Below the pieces are notes generated by a model that ran no database searches, was not told where the DNA came from, and was given only the letters and a program-made list of their open reading frames with translations. The translations under genes were made by a program, and so were the position numbers. Shown in pieces: positions 46,850 through 58,805 of a stretch of 64,000 bases of DNA; positions within the stretch are counted from its first letter, which is position 1; each line of letters starts with the position of its first letter. Source of the stretch: Labia minor (taxonomy: Eukaryota; Arthropoda; Insecta; Dermaptera; Spongiphoridae); the NCBI GenBank assembly GCA_963082975.1, contig OY720349.1, positions 45,613,962-45,677,961 of the forward strand, given 5' to 3'.

Positions 46850-47545
46850 AATTGATCAAATAATCATTTAAAAAAGTTTATTTCAAATATTTCATGCCCA
46901 TTATTATTATGTTATGCATTAAAAATCTTATTTAATTAAAATAAAAAATAAGAAAAAAAATCATGTAATGTCTGATTTAATCAAAAAATAAAAACAATAT
47001 TGTATAAAATAAAAAAATTAAAAGATAAATAAAAATACAAAAGATATGTAACTGCTTGTAATGGTTAAGGGCCAAAGCCAAAAAGAATCCTAAAATCATT
47101 TGTTTTTCTAAAAATATAATTTTTTTCTTTCTTTCTCTTTGCAAAATTAATAGGATTGAAATGATCTGATAAATGATTTAGAAAAAAGAAAGAAAATAAA
47201 TAGAAAATTTTACAAATCTAGTAAACATATTTGATCTTTGAAAATTATCTTCATGACTAGTCAGCACCCTTCTCAGTGAAACAACCCTTTCTACATTTAT
47301 TTTATTCTTAATTCTATTTTGAGTCTGTGATAAATGACTACCACACGCTTTGAATGCGCATCAATGAACAAGTTTGGGTGTGACAAGGTGGATAATTTAT
47401 CTCCCATTCAGAAGTGAAAAGCCAACCAATTATACCAATGATGGGGAAAGAAAACAGCTTCCAGAAAAATTTAAGGGTACCAAAAATGTTTATTTTCATT
47501 TCCATTCAAATTACACTCTCCATTTATGTTGTGAATTAAAATTAA
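46850..47545. other. AT-rich DNA, no gene seen
   Basis: The 80-codon frame at 47374-47616 runs into the LINE tail and is not supported. Confidence 0.45.
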
Positions 47546-47550
47546 AAAAC

Positions 47551-47778
47551 AACATCTCTGTGGTTATACGGAACACGAAAGTGGCCGAGGCAACCATATT
47601 TCTCCAAGTATCCTGAGCTATACCAGCCAGCTCCTATCCTCTCCCATCTCTCTCACGTCCCTTCCTATATTGTCCACTCACCGCATCTTTAGTCTTCCTA
47701 GAGGACGTTTCCCAATCGGTTTCCCCACCAATATAATTTTTCAACATTCTTTCCTCTCCCATTCTAGCCACGTCTGCC
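47551..47778 (-). mobile_element. RTE-type LINE 3' end (family L copy 5)
   Basis: The minus strand reads DVARMGEERMLKNYIGGETD in a frame open at 47837-47634, then shifts to the TKDAVSG-like and GRERDGRG region. It ends at the family terminus with CACGAAAG instead of the usual TCGAAAG and no long tail. It is shorter than the other copies. Confidence 0.75.
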
Positions 47779-48125
47779 CAAAAAACAACAAACAATAAAT
47801 ATTTTATTGAAATAATTCTTAATTGGATTGAAATCATCTGATGAATGATTTGGGCAAAATAAATATATTAAATATAAAATATTTTTCAATTCAAGTAAAC
47901 ATATTTGATATTTGGGAATTATCAAAATGACTAATCAACACCCTGAATGAATAGTATTTATTGAATTTTTTAAAAAGATATTTTTTGAAATTTTTAAAAT
48001 TTATTAAAAAAATTCTAAATAACTATTTATAAATTGTCACCTGCCAGTTTATAATTTATTAATAGTATAAATTATAAACCTTTCTTTGATTTATTATTGT
48101 AAATACAATAATTCATTTAAAAAAA
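47779..48125. other. AT-rich DNA, no gene seen
   Basis: No feature recognised. Confidence 0.5.
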
Positions 48126-48129
48126 AGAT

Positions 48130-48540
48130 ACTTGAAAATGCACATGCTCAAGTAGAAATTGTTAAACAAGTGCAATCGAGTAGGAGGATCCTATTACAAG
48201 CACCATTGAAAAGAAGATCCAACTAAAATGACTGTCTCTCCCCCTTACCCTTCCACTCTATCTCTGTAATCAAGTGTCGATTCATCATCTCAGCGAAGCT
48301 ACTGCGCAACGAGCCATGGCAAGAAGAGGAGAGAAGGGCACCCAGCCAACCATCCGGATGGTGCAGATGCCGCGCCATATGACCAACACTTGCGCTATTA
48401 AATCATGAACATACAACCCCCTCAATGAATTCAGTTTTTTTCTTTTTTTTTCTTTCAAATTATTGTTTCTTTTTAAAAGCAAATCCTTGCTTCAAGGAAA
48501 ATCAGCAACGTATTGTCCACGAAACATTTCATACACAATA
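48130..48540. promoter_or_regulatory. Unique island with three CAAGTG (NK-2-like) sites
   Basis: CAAGTG cores occur near 48168 and 48271 (plus) and near 48389 (minus, ACACTTG), within about 220 bases of GC-elevated unique DNA. NK-2 class homeodomains bind CAAGTG. There is no ORF beyond chance (65 codons, minus). The regulatory role is inferred. Confidence 0.25.
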
Positions 48541-49014
48541 TGTCATAACGAATAAAATGAACTCATAGTTTATTAAAGGATTGTAGTTATACACTATCAC
48601 TTTTTTTAACCCTTCTCTAAATCATAATTAATTGATATAATGAATTAATAATAGTATTGAAAATTAAATTAAATATATAAAAATTAAAATAATAATAAAT
48701 TAGATACAATATATATATAAAAACTAAAATTTTAAAATTTAAAATTTATTTTTATTATTATTAATAATTTTTTTAATATTATGAGTATTATTTATTCTAC
48801 TTTTTTTTATCTTTTAAATACTTATATTTGTAAATAACAATCAATTAATTTCTATTTCTATTTAGAAATTATTTTGTGGTATAAAATTTATATATAATCA
48901 TCCGATGTATACCTAAATTCGGATAACCTGTCTATACAATGAATATATAAAATTTCATTTAATATACTTAATACCAATTTTTTTCATGTTTTTTTATTCC
49001 TCTACACTGACCGT
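48541..49014. other. AT-rich DNA, no gene seen
   Basis: No feature recognised. Confidence 0.5.
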
Positions 49015-49318
49015 AAAAATAAAGATATATGTTTGATAGTTTTTCACATGATTAAAAATTGTATAAACTGCTATATATAGAATTTCAGCTTGATTGATTG
49101 GCTGAAAGTACCGGAATTAATTTTTTAACACGTTGACTGCAAATCACGCGCCAATTCGTGACGTGGTGCCATCAACAAAGAGCCAAACACGCTCTGGTTT
49201 AATAAATAGGATTTATTAATTTTGATTTATAATTTAATTAATTAAATTTAATTTAAATATATGTTATTTAATCCAATTCAAATTGCGAGATAGTCGAGTG
49301 GAGACACTCCAGATTTTT
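49015..49318 (+). repeat. Family W element, copy 3 (3' half with terminal hairpin)
   Basis: Begins at ACCGTAAAAATAAAGATATA and is continuous across the site where copy 1 is interrupted. It ends GCGAGATAGTC then a TGGAG-ACA-CTCCA hairpin (49299-49311) and a T-run. The end resembles the family Z 3' end (GCGGGAAAGTC plus GGGAG hairpin), so W and Z may be related lineages. Confidence 0.7.
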
Positions 49319-50600
49319 ATTTTAATATTTGTTTTTGAATTTATTCTAAAAACTCTCGTATTATTATTAATATTATTATTATATTATTATATTTATATGG
49401 TTATTATTAGATTTATTGATTTCAGTTGAAAAAAAGATATGATTTATCTTTTTTAATTAATAACGATTAAAGAAATACAATATTAGATAGTGAAAACAAA
49501 ATATATGCTTATTGGTTATTAATAATAATATTAATCATAATATTCATATATACATGTTTTTCAAAGTCATCTTAAATCATTGTAACCTAATTCCTGTTAT
49601 TATTTATTTTAGTTAAGAAAAAACAATTAAAATTATTTTCCCTATAAATGACAATTATACAGATCGATTTTCATATCAATAATTTGTTCAAGACAACAAA
49701 ATAATATATAAATAATTTTTTTTAGAATAATAAGATTTGATATACCTATATATTTTTATATATATCTTTAATTTATGCTCAGGATTTTTATGTAATTCTC
49801 ATTTGAAAAAATAATTTTAAATGTTTTTTTCTTAATTAATATAATTAAAAATAGATGTCAATAAAAATCCATTACTATGATTCAAGATGTCTTTGGTAAG
49901 TATATGATATTATATATATTTCCAAAAATATTTTTTTAATTCATTTAAATTAAAACAATAATTATAGAATATCTTTTTTCAACGGAAGATTTAATAAATG
50001 ATCTAATAAAATTTAATTTTATAAATAAAATATTATAAATTATTCATTATTAAAAATTACAATAAAAATTTATATTTATAATATTTAATTCTGGGATTTA
50101 CTTGAATTATTATTTTTATATACATTATCTAACAAACTTGTATGAACAGGTAGTCTATTATAATTATTATTATTATTATTATCTCTAAAAACATTTTATT
50201 TATTGTCCATGAAAGACCGTAATAATTTATCTGAAATTAAAATATAATTTTTTTATTGTTATTTGTAAATTAAACTATTAAAGAGCTATTGAAGTTTTGA
50301 GGAACACAATACCTTCATTTAAAAATATTAACTACTTATAAAAAAAATACAATAAGAATACATTATACATTAAATTTTATAAATTAAATTATTTACTCTT
50401 TTTCTTATTCACAGTGCAGACATTATTAGGTTATATTATAAAAAATGAAAATTATAAGGGATTTAGTTAAGATTTTAAAATATTTTTAATTATATATTCA
50501 TGTTTAATATAAAACTATTTAATGAAAATTTTTGAAGAAATTTTAATTGAACTGTGCACATTTTTTTTTATTTTGAAAATGTAAAAAAAAGCAAATAAAA
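49319..50600. other. AT-rich DNA, no gene seen
   Basis: Extreme A/T content with an (ATT)n run near 50163-50180. Nothing else was recognised. Confidence 0.5.
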
Positions 50601-50604
50601 CTTT

Positions 50605-51055
50605 ATAAATACCGCCGGGAGTATTTTTTTTTTTTTTGTTTGTTGTGTTTTTGAGACCATTTGGCATTCAAGTGCGCCTCTCACTCTCCTTTGTTTAATT
50701 TTTTATTCAACAAGCACCCTCTTAAACAACAAGCTTTTTAACACCAACCCACAGGGCTGTATTTTTTGAAGGGGTGGGGAGATGCATTTGAATCGTAGGC
50801 CACCTTGCCGAGGTCATGGCTCAACGGGTGACTTGAATTGACCCTATTCGAGATCAAATGACTCTGTGGTCACGCACTGGTGGTCCTGAAAAAAAGAGTG
50901 AAGCCCCTTTAGGAGGGATTGCTATCAACAAGGATCGGCCATATGACCAAACTATTCTCCATTTCACAATCCAACCAGGCTATTTAACGATGGTGAGCCA
51001 TCTCTGCTGATAAGGCTCATCTCTTCTTCGAGAGTTATCTATATGACAATAAAGA
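50605..51055. promoter_or_regulatory. Unique GC-elevated island
   Basis: About 450 bp of balanced composition with nuclear-receptor-like half sites (GAGGTCATGG near 50811, GGGTGACTTG near 50826, TTGACCC near 50838), a CATATG E-box near 50940 and a TGATAAGG GATA site near 51008. There is no frame. It is the richest motif cluster of the unique islands, but the role is inferred. Confidence 0.3.
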
Positions 51056-51138
51056 GTATCAAAAAAAAAAGATTTATTCATGTCATTAATTTTAAGTAAT
51101 AATATTTTATAAAGATGATATATTATATTACTTTCTAA

Positions 51139-51650
51139 TTTTTACCGATCGACGATAGGAAGGGAAGGTATTGTTTTCACACCAAATTTCACATGTGGAG
51201 ATCTTTCCATATCTCCACAAATCATGCCTTTTTATAACAGAAAAAAGTATTTTTAGCATGATGTCTGTCCGTTCGTCTGTCCGACTGTCCATTGAGTGTC
51301 CGTATAGACATGTATAGCTTGAACGGCTCAACGGATTTTGAGAATAAATATGGTATATTTACGTAATACATCAGTAGCAAGAATTCATAAACTTTTGGTG
51401 TATATCCGGAAACCGGAAGTGGTAGTTTACAAAGTATTAATTTTATATTCATTGTCGGAAATTTTTCACTTAAAATATAATAGTAATTAATAATTGAGAT
51501 ATTAAACTAAAAATAAAAAAAAGATAATATAATTTAGTCATTTTAATTCAAGTTGTAAAGATATTTTTTAATATATATATATATAATGTTGTTTAGAAAT
51601 TAATTTATTTCAAATTGTCGGTCGGTTCTGTGCCTGGCCATAGTGGCTTA
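51139..51650 (+). mobile_element. Family X element, copy G, divergent subfamily
   Basis: The 5' half matches X (T-run, ACCGATCGACGATAGG, (GTCY)n, GAACGGCTCAACGGATTTTG). The middle is unrelated AT-rich sequence. The 3' end keeps the inverted GTCGGTCGGT and then a different terminal hairpin, GCCA-TAG-TGGC. Palindromy is retained although the sequence changed. Confidence 0.7.
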
Positions 51651-52195
51651 TCCAGCCATATTAAAATATTAGATTAATTGCTTGATGAGATTCCGTGTTT
51701 TAGACGGATTTAAGAATATTTATAAATTTTTCACTCTTATTAATTAATATACATATATATAAAATACTTTGGTGTCATTTAAGTAAGTCCAATTTCGTGA
51801 TTTAATATATTGCGCTACTTCAATTTAAAAATTATTGAAAAAAGTATGAGTTTTTGAAATTATCATGTTTTTATAATTGTAATTGTACTCATACATATTC
51901 TTGCAAATTTTAGTAATATTTTTGTTTGTGTGAAAATATTTTTCCTAAATTGTTTGTATATTCATATAGTCAAAAGGACTTAAAATTACCACTTCTGGTG
52001 TTATACGTTAATCATTAAAATGTGACCATTAACCATTATTATTTGGCCTAATATAATTTTTATAGTCCTAATTTGATTATATTTTTGTATAAAGTAAAAC
52101 TTGTCGATTGATGAGGTTGGAGATATGGCCCGTTTTCTTTATCTCAAAAAATAGGAATTTTGGTGTATGAAAGCCATTGGACAATGATATTAACC
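51651..52195. other. AT-rich DNA, no gene seen
   Basis: This is the left flank of the hAT element. No feature was recognised. Confidence 0.45.
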
Positions 52196-52589
52196 ACCTA
52201 TGCCATAGGTTCTTAAACTTATGTACTCCACGGACCCCCACTTGAAAAAATTTTTTTTGACGGACCCCCATCACAACTTTAGGTACTTTACGTCATTTTA
52301 TTAATTAATTTCTGGCTTACGATCTCATAAGGACAAGGATATATGATGAATATTTCTAACAGTGATTGGTGAATAACGATTTTTTTGCATATTGTAGAAC
52401 ACATTTTATTAGAAATTATAATATTGAAGAAAGAAAATACAAACATTGTCATAGCAACAAATCTCACAAATTATAATGGGTACTTACATTAAATTCATAT
52501 AAATATTTTATAATTTTTTTCAGAAAATATTAAATAAGAAATATTTTAAAAAATAACTGCATCTATCTCATTAAATATAACTTACATAT

Positions 52590-54449
52590 TTAATGAGATG
52601 TATGCAGTTGTTTTCTTGAAACAAGAATCTCAATATCTGGCTTAATATTGGAAACTTTTAATCTAAGATCCGGCTCTACATTTAATTTGTTTCTATATTT
52701 AGACTTAATATAAAATAGTACCGAAAAAGCTTGTTCGCATAAATATGTTGTGCAGAATGGAATCAAGTGTTGAAGTGCTTTATTTGCAAGCGCAGGATAA
52801 TCTGACCTGAGAAGTAACCAAAAGTTGCTCAATTCAGTTTTGTTAAATTTTAGTTTATAAGTTGTATCACATGATAATTCCACGAGAATATCTTGTTCAG
52901 GTGCAGATAAATGTTTAGTATTTGTAATTTCCATATTAAATGGATCTCTGATCCAGTTATTGCAAGGATCAGGAGTAGAAAAATACTTCCTGAAGTTGCT
53001 TTTCAAAGTAATTAAATGTTCAACAAATAATTGACGCGTTTGATTAAGCAATTTTTCACTGGAGCTTTCTATGAAATCATTGAGAGTTGGAAAAGACTCA
53101 TATACACCGTTCTGGATGCGTTTCGACCACAAGTCGATTTTTTTAATCATTGCTTCTATTTTATCTTCAACTTTAAATATATTTACAACAGTACCTTGCA
53201 GGCTCAAATTAAGTTCGTTCAATTTTGTAAAAATATCAGTCAAGTAAGCCACCTTAGCTAACCAGATAAAATCATTGAAACATTCGGTCAGTTCAAAATG
53301 CGCATCTATTAAAAACAATCGTATTTCATCTCGAAGCTCAAAAAGGCGAATGAGTACTTTCCCGCGGGACAACCAACGTACATCTGTATGTAATAATAAA
53401 TGTGTATGTTGACTACCCATTTCCTCACACTAAATTTTAAAAACTCTGGAATTAAGTGGACGAGCCTTAATGAAATTGACAATTTTAACTACTTCGTCTA
53501 ATGTTCTTTTCAAATCTGGTGACATATTTTTGGCTGCTAATGATTCTCTGTGAATGCAGCAATGATTCCAAACAACCTGAGGCGCAACATTTTTAATAAG
53601 AGCAATCAATCCAGTTCTTGTACCTGACATTGCACGAGCACCATCAGTGCAAATTCCAACACATTTTGGCCACTCTATTTCATTTTCGGTTATAAAATTA
53701 TTCAAACTGTTAAATATGTCATTAGCTGTCGTTCGTGAAGGTAGTGAATCACAAAACAATACATCTTCTTGTATTTGATTTTCAAACTCATATCTAATGA
53801 AAGCTAACAAATTGGCATTATTAGTGACATCAGTACTTTCATCCAATTGTAATGACTAATAGTGACTTTTGCGCACTCTCGATATTAATTCTTCTTTTAT
53901 ATTACATGACATGTCTTCAATCCTATTCTTAACCGTATCATTTGATAATGAAATCAAATTTATATCGTTTGCTGCTTTAGTTCCTAACATTATATTTGTA
54001 ATTACTTTTGTAGCAGGAAGAATTAATTGCTCTGCTATATTATGCGGCTTTCCTGCTTTAGCAATAAGTAGAGCTACTTCATATGATGCCATTACTGCTT
54101 TCTTACTCATACCACCAGATCCCGTCTTTACCATCAATTTCTGACTTGAATTAAGTTCTTCTTTTTTCATTTTAAAAAATTCGATAGACTTACTAACATG
54201 CTCGCTGTGCTTTGTTTGTAAATGACGTCTGAGATTAGCAGGTTTCATACTTTCATTGGATAAACTTTCCTGACATAGAACGCAGACTGGTCTTTCCACA
54301 TCATTGTTGCAAATATAAGTAAATCCAAATGATAAATAATCATCCGAATATTTTCTAGTTTTGCGTTTCTTGGTAGAGTTTGCTGTTGATGCCTCATCAT
54401 CTGATTCTTTCCGTTTCTGTGTTGAACCAGTTTGTAGCCAACGATCCAT
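52590..54449 (-). pseudogene. hAT transposase, BED zinc finger type, two in-frame stops
   Basis: One 620-codon frame, the expected length for this group, starts MDRWLQTG. A BED-type finger follows at about residues 50-82 (CVLCQESL... RRHLQTKHSEH). The catalytic part reads LDESTD just after residue 200, then a CTDGARAM block, RWLSRG near residue 360, and a C-terminal hATC dimerisation block CEQAFSVLFYIKSKYRNKLN near the end. The frame stays open except for two stops: a TAG at 53858-53856 just before the LDESTD Asp region and a TAG at 53429-53427 between the second and third segments. No frameshift was seen, so it died recently or is expressed in pieces. Antisense frames over it are shadows. 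Confidence 0.92.
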
Positions 54450-54479
54450 TTTATGGAGTAATTTATTAACATTGAACTA

Positions 54480-54670
54480 CAATAATATAAATATAATATA
54501 AATATAATATAAATATAACGAATTATTATTTACTAGCTATGTTTTAATATGATTTTAAATGAATGTTTTAATATCATTTTAAATGAATGTTTTAAATCAT
54601 TTTAATAAATGTTTTAAATCATTTTAAATAAATGATTTAATATCATTTTAAATGAATATTAATTTATATA
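54480..54670. repeat. AT-rich short tandem repeats inside the hAT leader
   Basis: An 11-base AATATAATATA-type array (54480-54520), then a run of ATTTTAAATGAATG-like units of about 27 bases with drift. Confidence 0.7.
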
Positions 54671-54680
54671 ATAAATATAT

Positions 54681-54770
54681 TTCGTAATTTGATTCTAAAA
54701 TATTATTAATTTCGTAATTTGATTCTAAAATATTATTAATTTCGTAATTTGATTCTAAAATATTATTAAA
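54681..54770. repeat. Three perfect 30-bp tandem repeats
   Basis: The unit begins TTCGTAATTTGATTC and occurs at 54681, 54711 and 54741, almost identical. It lies upstream of the hAT transposase start, where hAT elements often carry transposase-binding subterminal repeats. Confidence 0.9.
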
Positions 54771-54952
54771 ATAAATATTTTTTATTCATAAAACTAACTT
54801 ATACTTACTCTCAAAAACAGCCTTTCTGGGAAATTGCAAAATGTGTTTAGTGTTTTTATAAAATAATGATCATGCAAATTACACTAAAAATTAAAAAAAA
54901 TTATTAGCTATAATAAACTATTATTAGCTATAATTTAATTATAATTAATTAA

Positions 54953-55062
54953 ATTAATAAAAATAATTTAAAGATACAACTCGTTGAGAAATGAACTTAT
55001 AATTAACATTAATAAAAATAATTTAAAGATACAACTCGTTGAGAAATGAACTTATAATTAAC
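54953..55062. repeat. Two 55-bp tandem repeats
   Basis: The unit contains AAAGATACAACTCGTTGAG. The copies at 54953-55007 and 55008-55062 are identical by eye. Confidence 0.9.
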
Positions 55063-55539
55063 ATTTGCTTTAAAACTGTTTAAAACCCCAGAGTGGACGC
55101 TGACAATTTGGGTTTTTCCGGGTAAGACTGTCCCCTCCCCTGGTTTTCCCCAATAACAAAGTGAAAGAAAATTCCCTTATATGCCTCCCCCTTCCGAGCC
55201 CCTAAGAGGGGTTATTTTAAAGGAACAATCGAAAAATGATTTTAAATGAATGAATGGATGAAAATTCAAATTTTATATATAGTTTTTTATATATGTTTAT
55301 TTATTCACAAAAAATTAATTGACATAATTATCAATTTAATAAAATAAAATAGTATTATTAATAGTATTAAATTATAGCCGTAATTCTCTAGGAGGATATA
55401 GTTAAACAATGAACTTTAAATATTTATATATGTATATATTTTTACGATGATTTTTTTCCGAGGACCGCGGACCCCCAGTAAAGGCTTCGCGGACCCCCAG
55501 GGGTCCGCGGACCACAGTTTAAGAACCACTGACCTATGG

Positions 55540-57640
55540 CATTAGGTAAAGCGTGCAAAAGTTGATTTTTTATATATTTTAAAATTTTAGTAGTTGTTAT
55601 TTTAAAATTAAGTTTTAATTTATTCTATGAATATCTAATAGTCCTAGGTACCCTTAAAACCAAGATCCATGTCATAAAAGGTATTAACGTTTGGGATTTG
55701 GCAAAAAACACGAATTGTGCTTCATATCCTTTGGTTTTTCCTTATATTAAAGATATCTGTACATGTGATCATCCTAGATAAATAGAACAAAATCTTTAAT
55801 AAATTTTAATATTTTTTGTAATTTTACATTTAAATTATATATTTTTTAACCATAACAGTAACTCCAAATCTATCTATTTCGTCAGCCTATTTTGTCGATA
55901 AAACCCGAAATGTGCGTCATATCCCCCGGTTTTACTACAAATTGTTAATCATTAATTTTTAGAATGTTCACATTAATTTATTTTATTATTTAACTAATAA
56001 AAGTACTATAAGAATGTTGTCATAAACTTTTTAAACCAATAAAAAATAGTGTAGTAAAGTTTTTTTTTTTGTATATTTTGAATAGGTTTGGTTTGTAAAC
56101 AAGCTTTAATTAATAATTGGAAATCTATTTTTCTTGAAAACAAATTGTTAAGAAATTTTTTTTATAACCAATAATTGAATCTAATTTTTTATTAATATTT
56201 GAGATATTTTTTCTACAATAATAACTTAGAAAAGACTAAAGAAAACATATTTTAAACAAATTAATAATTATTATATATAGGTATATATACAATTTTAACT
56301 TTTGTTTACAATAAATAACCATAATTTTGTTTTTATTTAATTTATAACTACCCTAACACTAGTTGAATATCCATTTTGAATACATATAATTTATATACAT
56401 ATAATATAGGTATATATATCCACACATCAATGCCAGGAATCCAATAATATTTGTTAGGATATCTTATTAAATATGCAATGCACTCACCGCTCCTGGCTGT
56501 CGTTTTGTGTTTTTGTTCTATCCCAAATGAATATTTCATTTCTGGATTTTTATTTATGTCAAAAACCATGTCAATTTTCTTTCCATTTATTTAGTCGATT
56601 TTTTTTGGTCATTTTATTTATTCTCAATATATTGTGAACAAACAACGGTTTTAATATTATTAAAAATTGACATTCATGTCACTTTCATTCAATTAAATTG
56701 AATTTTAAGTTAAAATTTATTAATTAAATTGACATCGAATCTTTGATAGGGCTTTTAAAAAAAAGGGAAGATTATCAGTGAGTGTGGGTGGAATATTTTG
56801 ATTTCAATTTAATATTTAATGGAAATGAGGAATATTCGTCCAAAGCCATAATATTCCTCTATAGATATAAAACCAGATAGAAATAACATATCCAAGATAA
56901 TTTAAGTAAAAACAACTTTAATTACTGTAACAAATTTTTAATTTTACCAATCAAAAATGATTATCTTCAACTTATAAACAATTAATGTTAATGTTTATTT
57001 TCTGTTCAATAAAAAGGAACGTTTGCAAGAATAAATTTATATACAATACAATCACAATATTGTAATTAATCTATACTTATTGTAACTTTTAATCAAATTT
57101 GCCCTCAGAATAAAAACTAATAAGTAACAATTATTAATTATTATAGAATATAAACCTTTCTTAATAGTGTCGAATTATATTATAAAGTAGCTATCATTAA
57201 TGGATTTCAAATAATAATAGAATGTGATGATAAATCTAATTATTTATCTATTATTATTTAAATATATATATTTGTGCCCAGGAGTTTTCTCAAATTCACT
57301 TATTAACTTTCAATTGAAGTCAATAATTGTTCTGATATCAGATACCCATGTCTCATTTAAAAGAAAAATCATTTTTTCTTAATTAAAGTATTTATAACAA
57401 GTGTCAATAAATTTTGAATCAAACATTACAAAGATTCAAGATGGGTTTGGAATGTATGTTTTTATGAATATTATTCATTCATTCATTTATTCAAGAAATA
57501 AATATACAATCATTTTGTATGTTATTTCGGTCCACCCTATTTGGGTGGTGACAAAAAAACAAAACAAAACAAAAAATAGCAAAAACATCCAAAAAGCAAA
57601 CAAAAAACAAAATAAAAAAAGAAAATCATATTTAAATATT
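55540..57640. other. AT-rich DNA, no gene seen
   Basis: It includes 55620-55940, with a CCTAGGTACC palindrome near 55644. Frames at 56348-56569 and 57401-57646 are low complexity and unsupported. The last 100 bases are A-rich. Confidence 0.45.
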
Positions 57641-57645
57641 TACTA

Positions 57646-58338
57646 GTAACCAGCTCAGATCCAGGTACTGCTTCGAATAAACTTCAAGAAAAACTTGACA
57701 CCATCCAAAATTGGTTTCATAGGTGGAGGATTCATGTAAACGAGACCAAATCGAATCACATCACTTTCACAAATAGAAAAATCATATGTCCATCCGTTTA
57801 CCTAAATTCCCAAATCATTCCCCAAAGTAACTCTGTGAAGTATCTTGGACTGTATCTTGATTCGAAAATAAATTGGAAAATTCACATAGACAAAAAGAAG
57901 AATGAATTAAACATCAAATATAAAAAAATGTATTGGCTGTTGGGAAAAAACTCACAACTTACACTTAAAACAAAAGTACTGCTTTACAAGTCAATGCTTA
58001 AGCCAATCTGGCAATACTCATGTCAAATCTGGGGAACTGCCAGCGAGTCCAATATAAATAAAATACAAAGAGTGCAATCCAAAATACTTAGATGCATAGT
58101 AAATGCACCCTGGTACGTCTCAAATGCAAGCTTGCACAATGACCTTCTCGTCCCGCCAGTCAGAGAAGTGATCCATCAGTCATTCATCAAACATATTAAA
58201 AAACTTGAAAATCATCCAAATGTATCAGCGATTGCTCTCCTAGACAACAGTGAAGTCTACAGGAGACTTAAGAAGACCCACGTTCTCGATATTGAGGAGC
58301 GTGCTATATCAAAAAACTGGAGGGTGAAACTAAAATAG
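57646..58338 (+). pseudogene. Reverse transcriptase C-terminal fragment (jockey clade)
   Basis: 230 codons are open without interruption. It begins VTSSDPGTASNKLQEKLDTI, continues QNWFHRWRIHVNETKSNHI, then the hallmark KYLGLYLDSKINWKIHI thumb motif, LLYKSMLKPIWQYSCQIWG, IQRVQSKILRCIVNAPWYV and IEERAISKNWRVKLK. The catalytic YxDD lies upstream of the truncation and is absent. The 167-residue frame from the internal Met at 57835 is only a part of it. No stops or shifts were seen, so the copy is young. It has no independent function. Confidence 0.88.
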
Positions 58339-58450
58339 GGACGTCGTCGATGGCAGACTTTCTCTTCAAGTGATGTGTAAATGTGAGAATGAATGAATGA
58401 ATGTATGTGTGTCTGAGTGTGAGAGTGTATGTAAATAAATTATTATCAAA
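57646..58450 (+). mobile_element. jockey-type LINE 3' end, 5'-truncated
   Basis: It holds the last 230 codons of the ORF2 reverse transcriptase in one open frame (57646-58338, stop TAG), followed by a short 3' UTR with an AATAAAT signal near 58432. See the CDS entry. It is 5'-truncated near 57640, as target-primed LINE copies usually are. Confidence 0.85.
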
Positions 58451-58483
58451 TTTACTTATAGCTCCAAAACTGAGCTGATCTAT

Positions 58484-58680
58484 AATAATAAAAGCAAGTG
58501 TAATGTGTCTGTCGGTCTGCCTGTCTGTCTGTCTGTCTGTCTGTCTGTCTGACCGAGCTCTCCAGCCATATCTATCGCACGCAGGGACCTGGAATTTTTT
58601 ACACGGAAGCACAAAGGGGCTGGCCACCAGACCTCGAAGCCCGATTTTCGATTTTTTAATTAGAAAAATTTTTAAAAAAT
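58484..58680 (+). repeat. Probable interspersed repeat with (TGTC)n
   Basis: Starts CTATAATAATAAAAGCAAGT, then TGTCTGTCGG and a TGTC array (about 58518-58552). A GC-balanced segment follows (GAGCTCTCCAGCCATATC to GACCTCGAAGCCCGATTTTC). The layout is typical of arthropod dispersed repeats, but there is one copy here. The minus frame of 107 codons is mostly the microsatellite. Confidence 0.45.
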
Positions 58681-58754
58681 TATAAAGAATAATTAATTAA
58701 AAATAGTTTAGTTACCATACTAGATCATAGAGGCGCTGGTGGCGATAATTTGGC

Positions 58755-58805
58755 GGTAATTTAAATTCTGAGCAATGTGCAGATAAAAATCTTTTTATAT
58801 ATCTA
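58755..58805 (+). repeat. Family Y interspersed repeat fragment
   Basis: AATTTAAATTCTGAGCAATG and the following CAGATAAAAATC match the end of the 6160-6440 copy. Confidence 0.5.

Larger units (their letters stand above)
52196..55539 (-). mobile_element. hAT transposon (ZBED/SCAND3-like group) with 8-bp target duplication
   Basis: The element proper is 52204-55531, 3328 bp. The left end is CATAGGTTCTTAAAC and the right end is the inverted CAGTGGTTCTTAAAC. The flanks are ACCTATGC (52196-52203) and ACCTATGG (55532-55539), 7 of 8 matching. GGACCCC(C) motifs sit just inside both ends (CGCGGACCCC repeated at right). It carries one transposase gene on the minus strand (52590-54449). A 950-bp AT-rich leader on the gene's 5' side holds two tandem arrays. 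Apart from two stops in the gene it looks structurally complete. Confidence 0.92.

Noticed and set aside
53031-54144. Plus-strand ORFs of 76 and 91 codons
   Set aside because: They are antisense shadows of the hAT transposase.
58304-58627. 107-codon minus-strand ORF with RQTDRQTDRQ repeats
   Set aside because: It is a translation of the TGTC microsatellite and flanking repeat.
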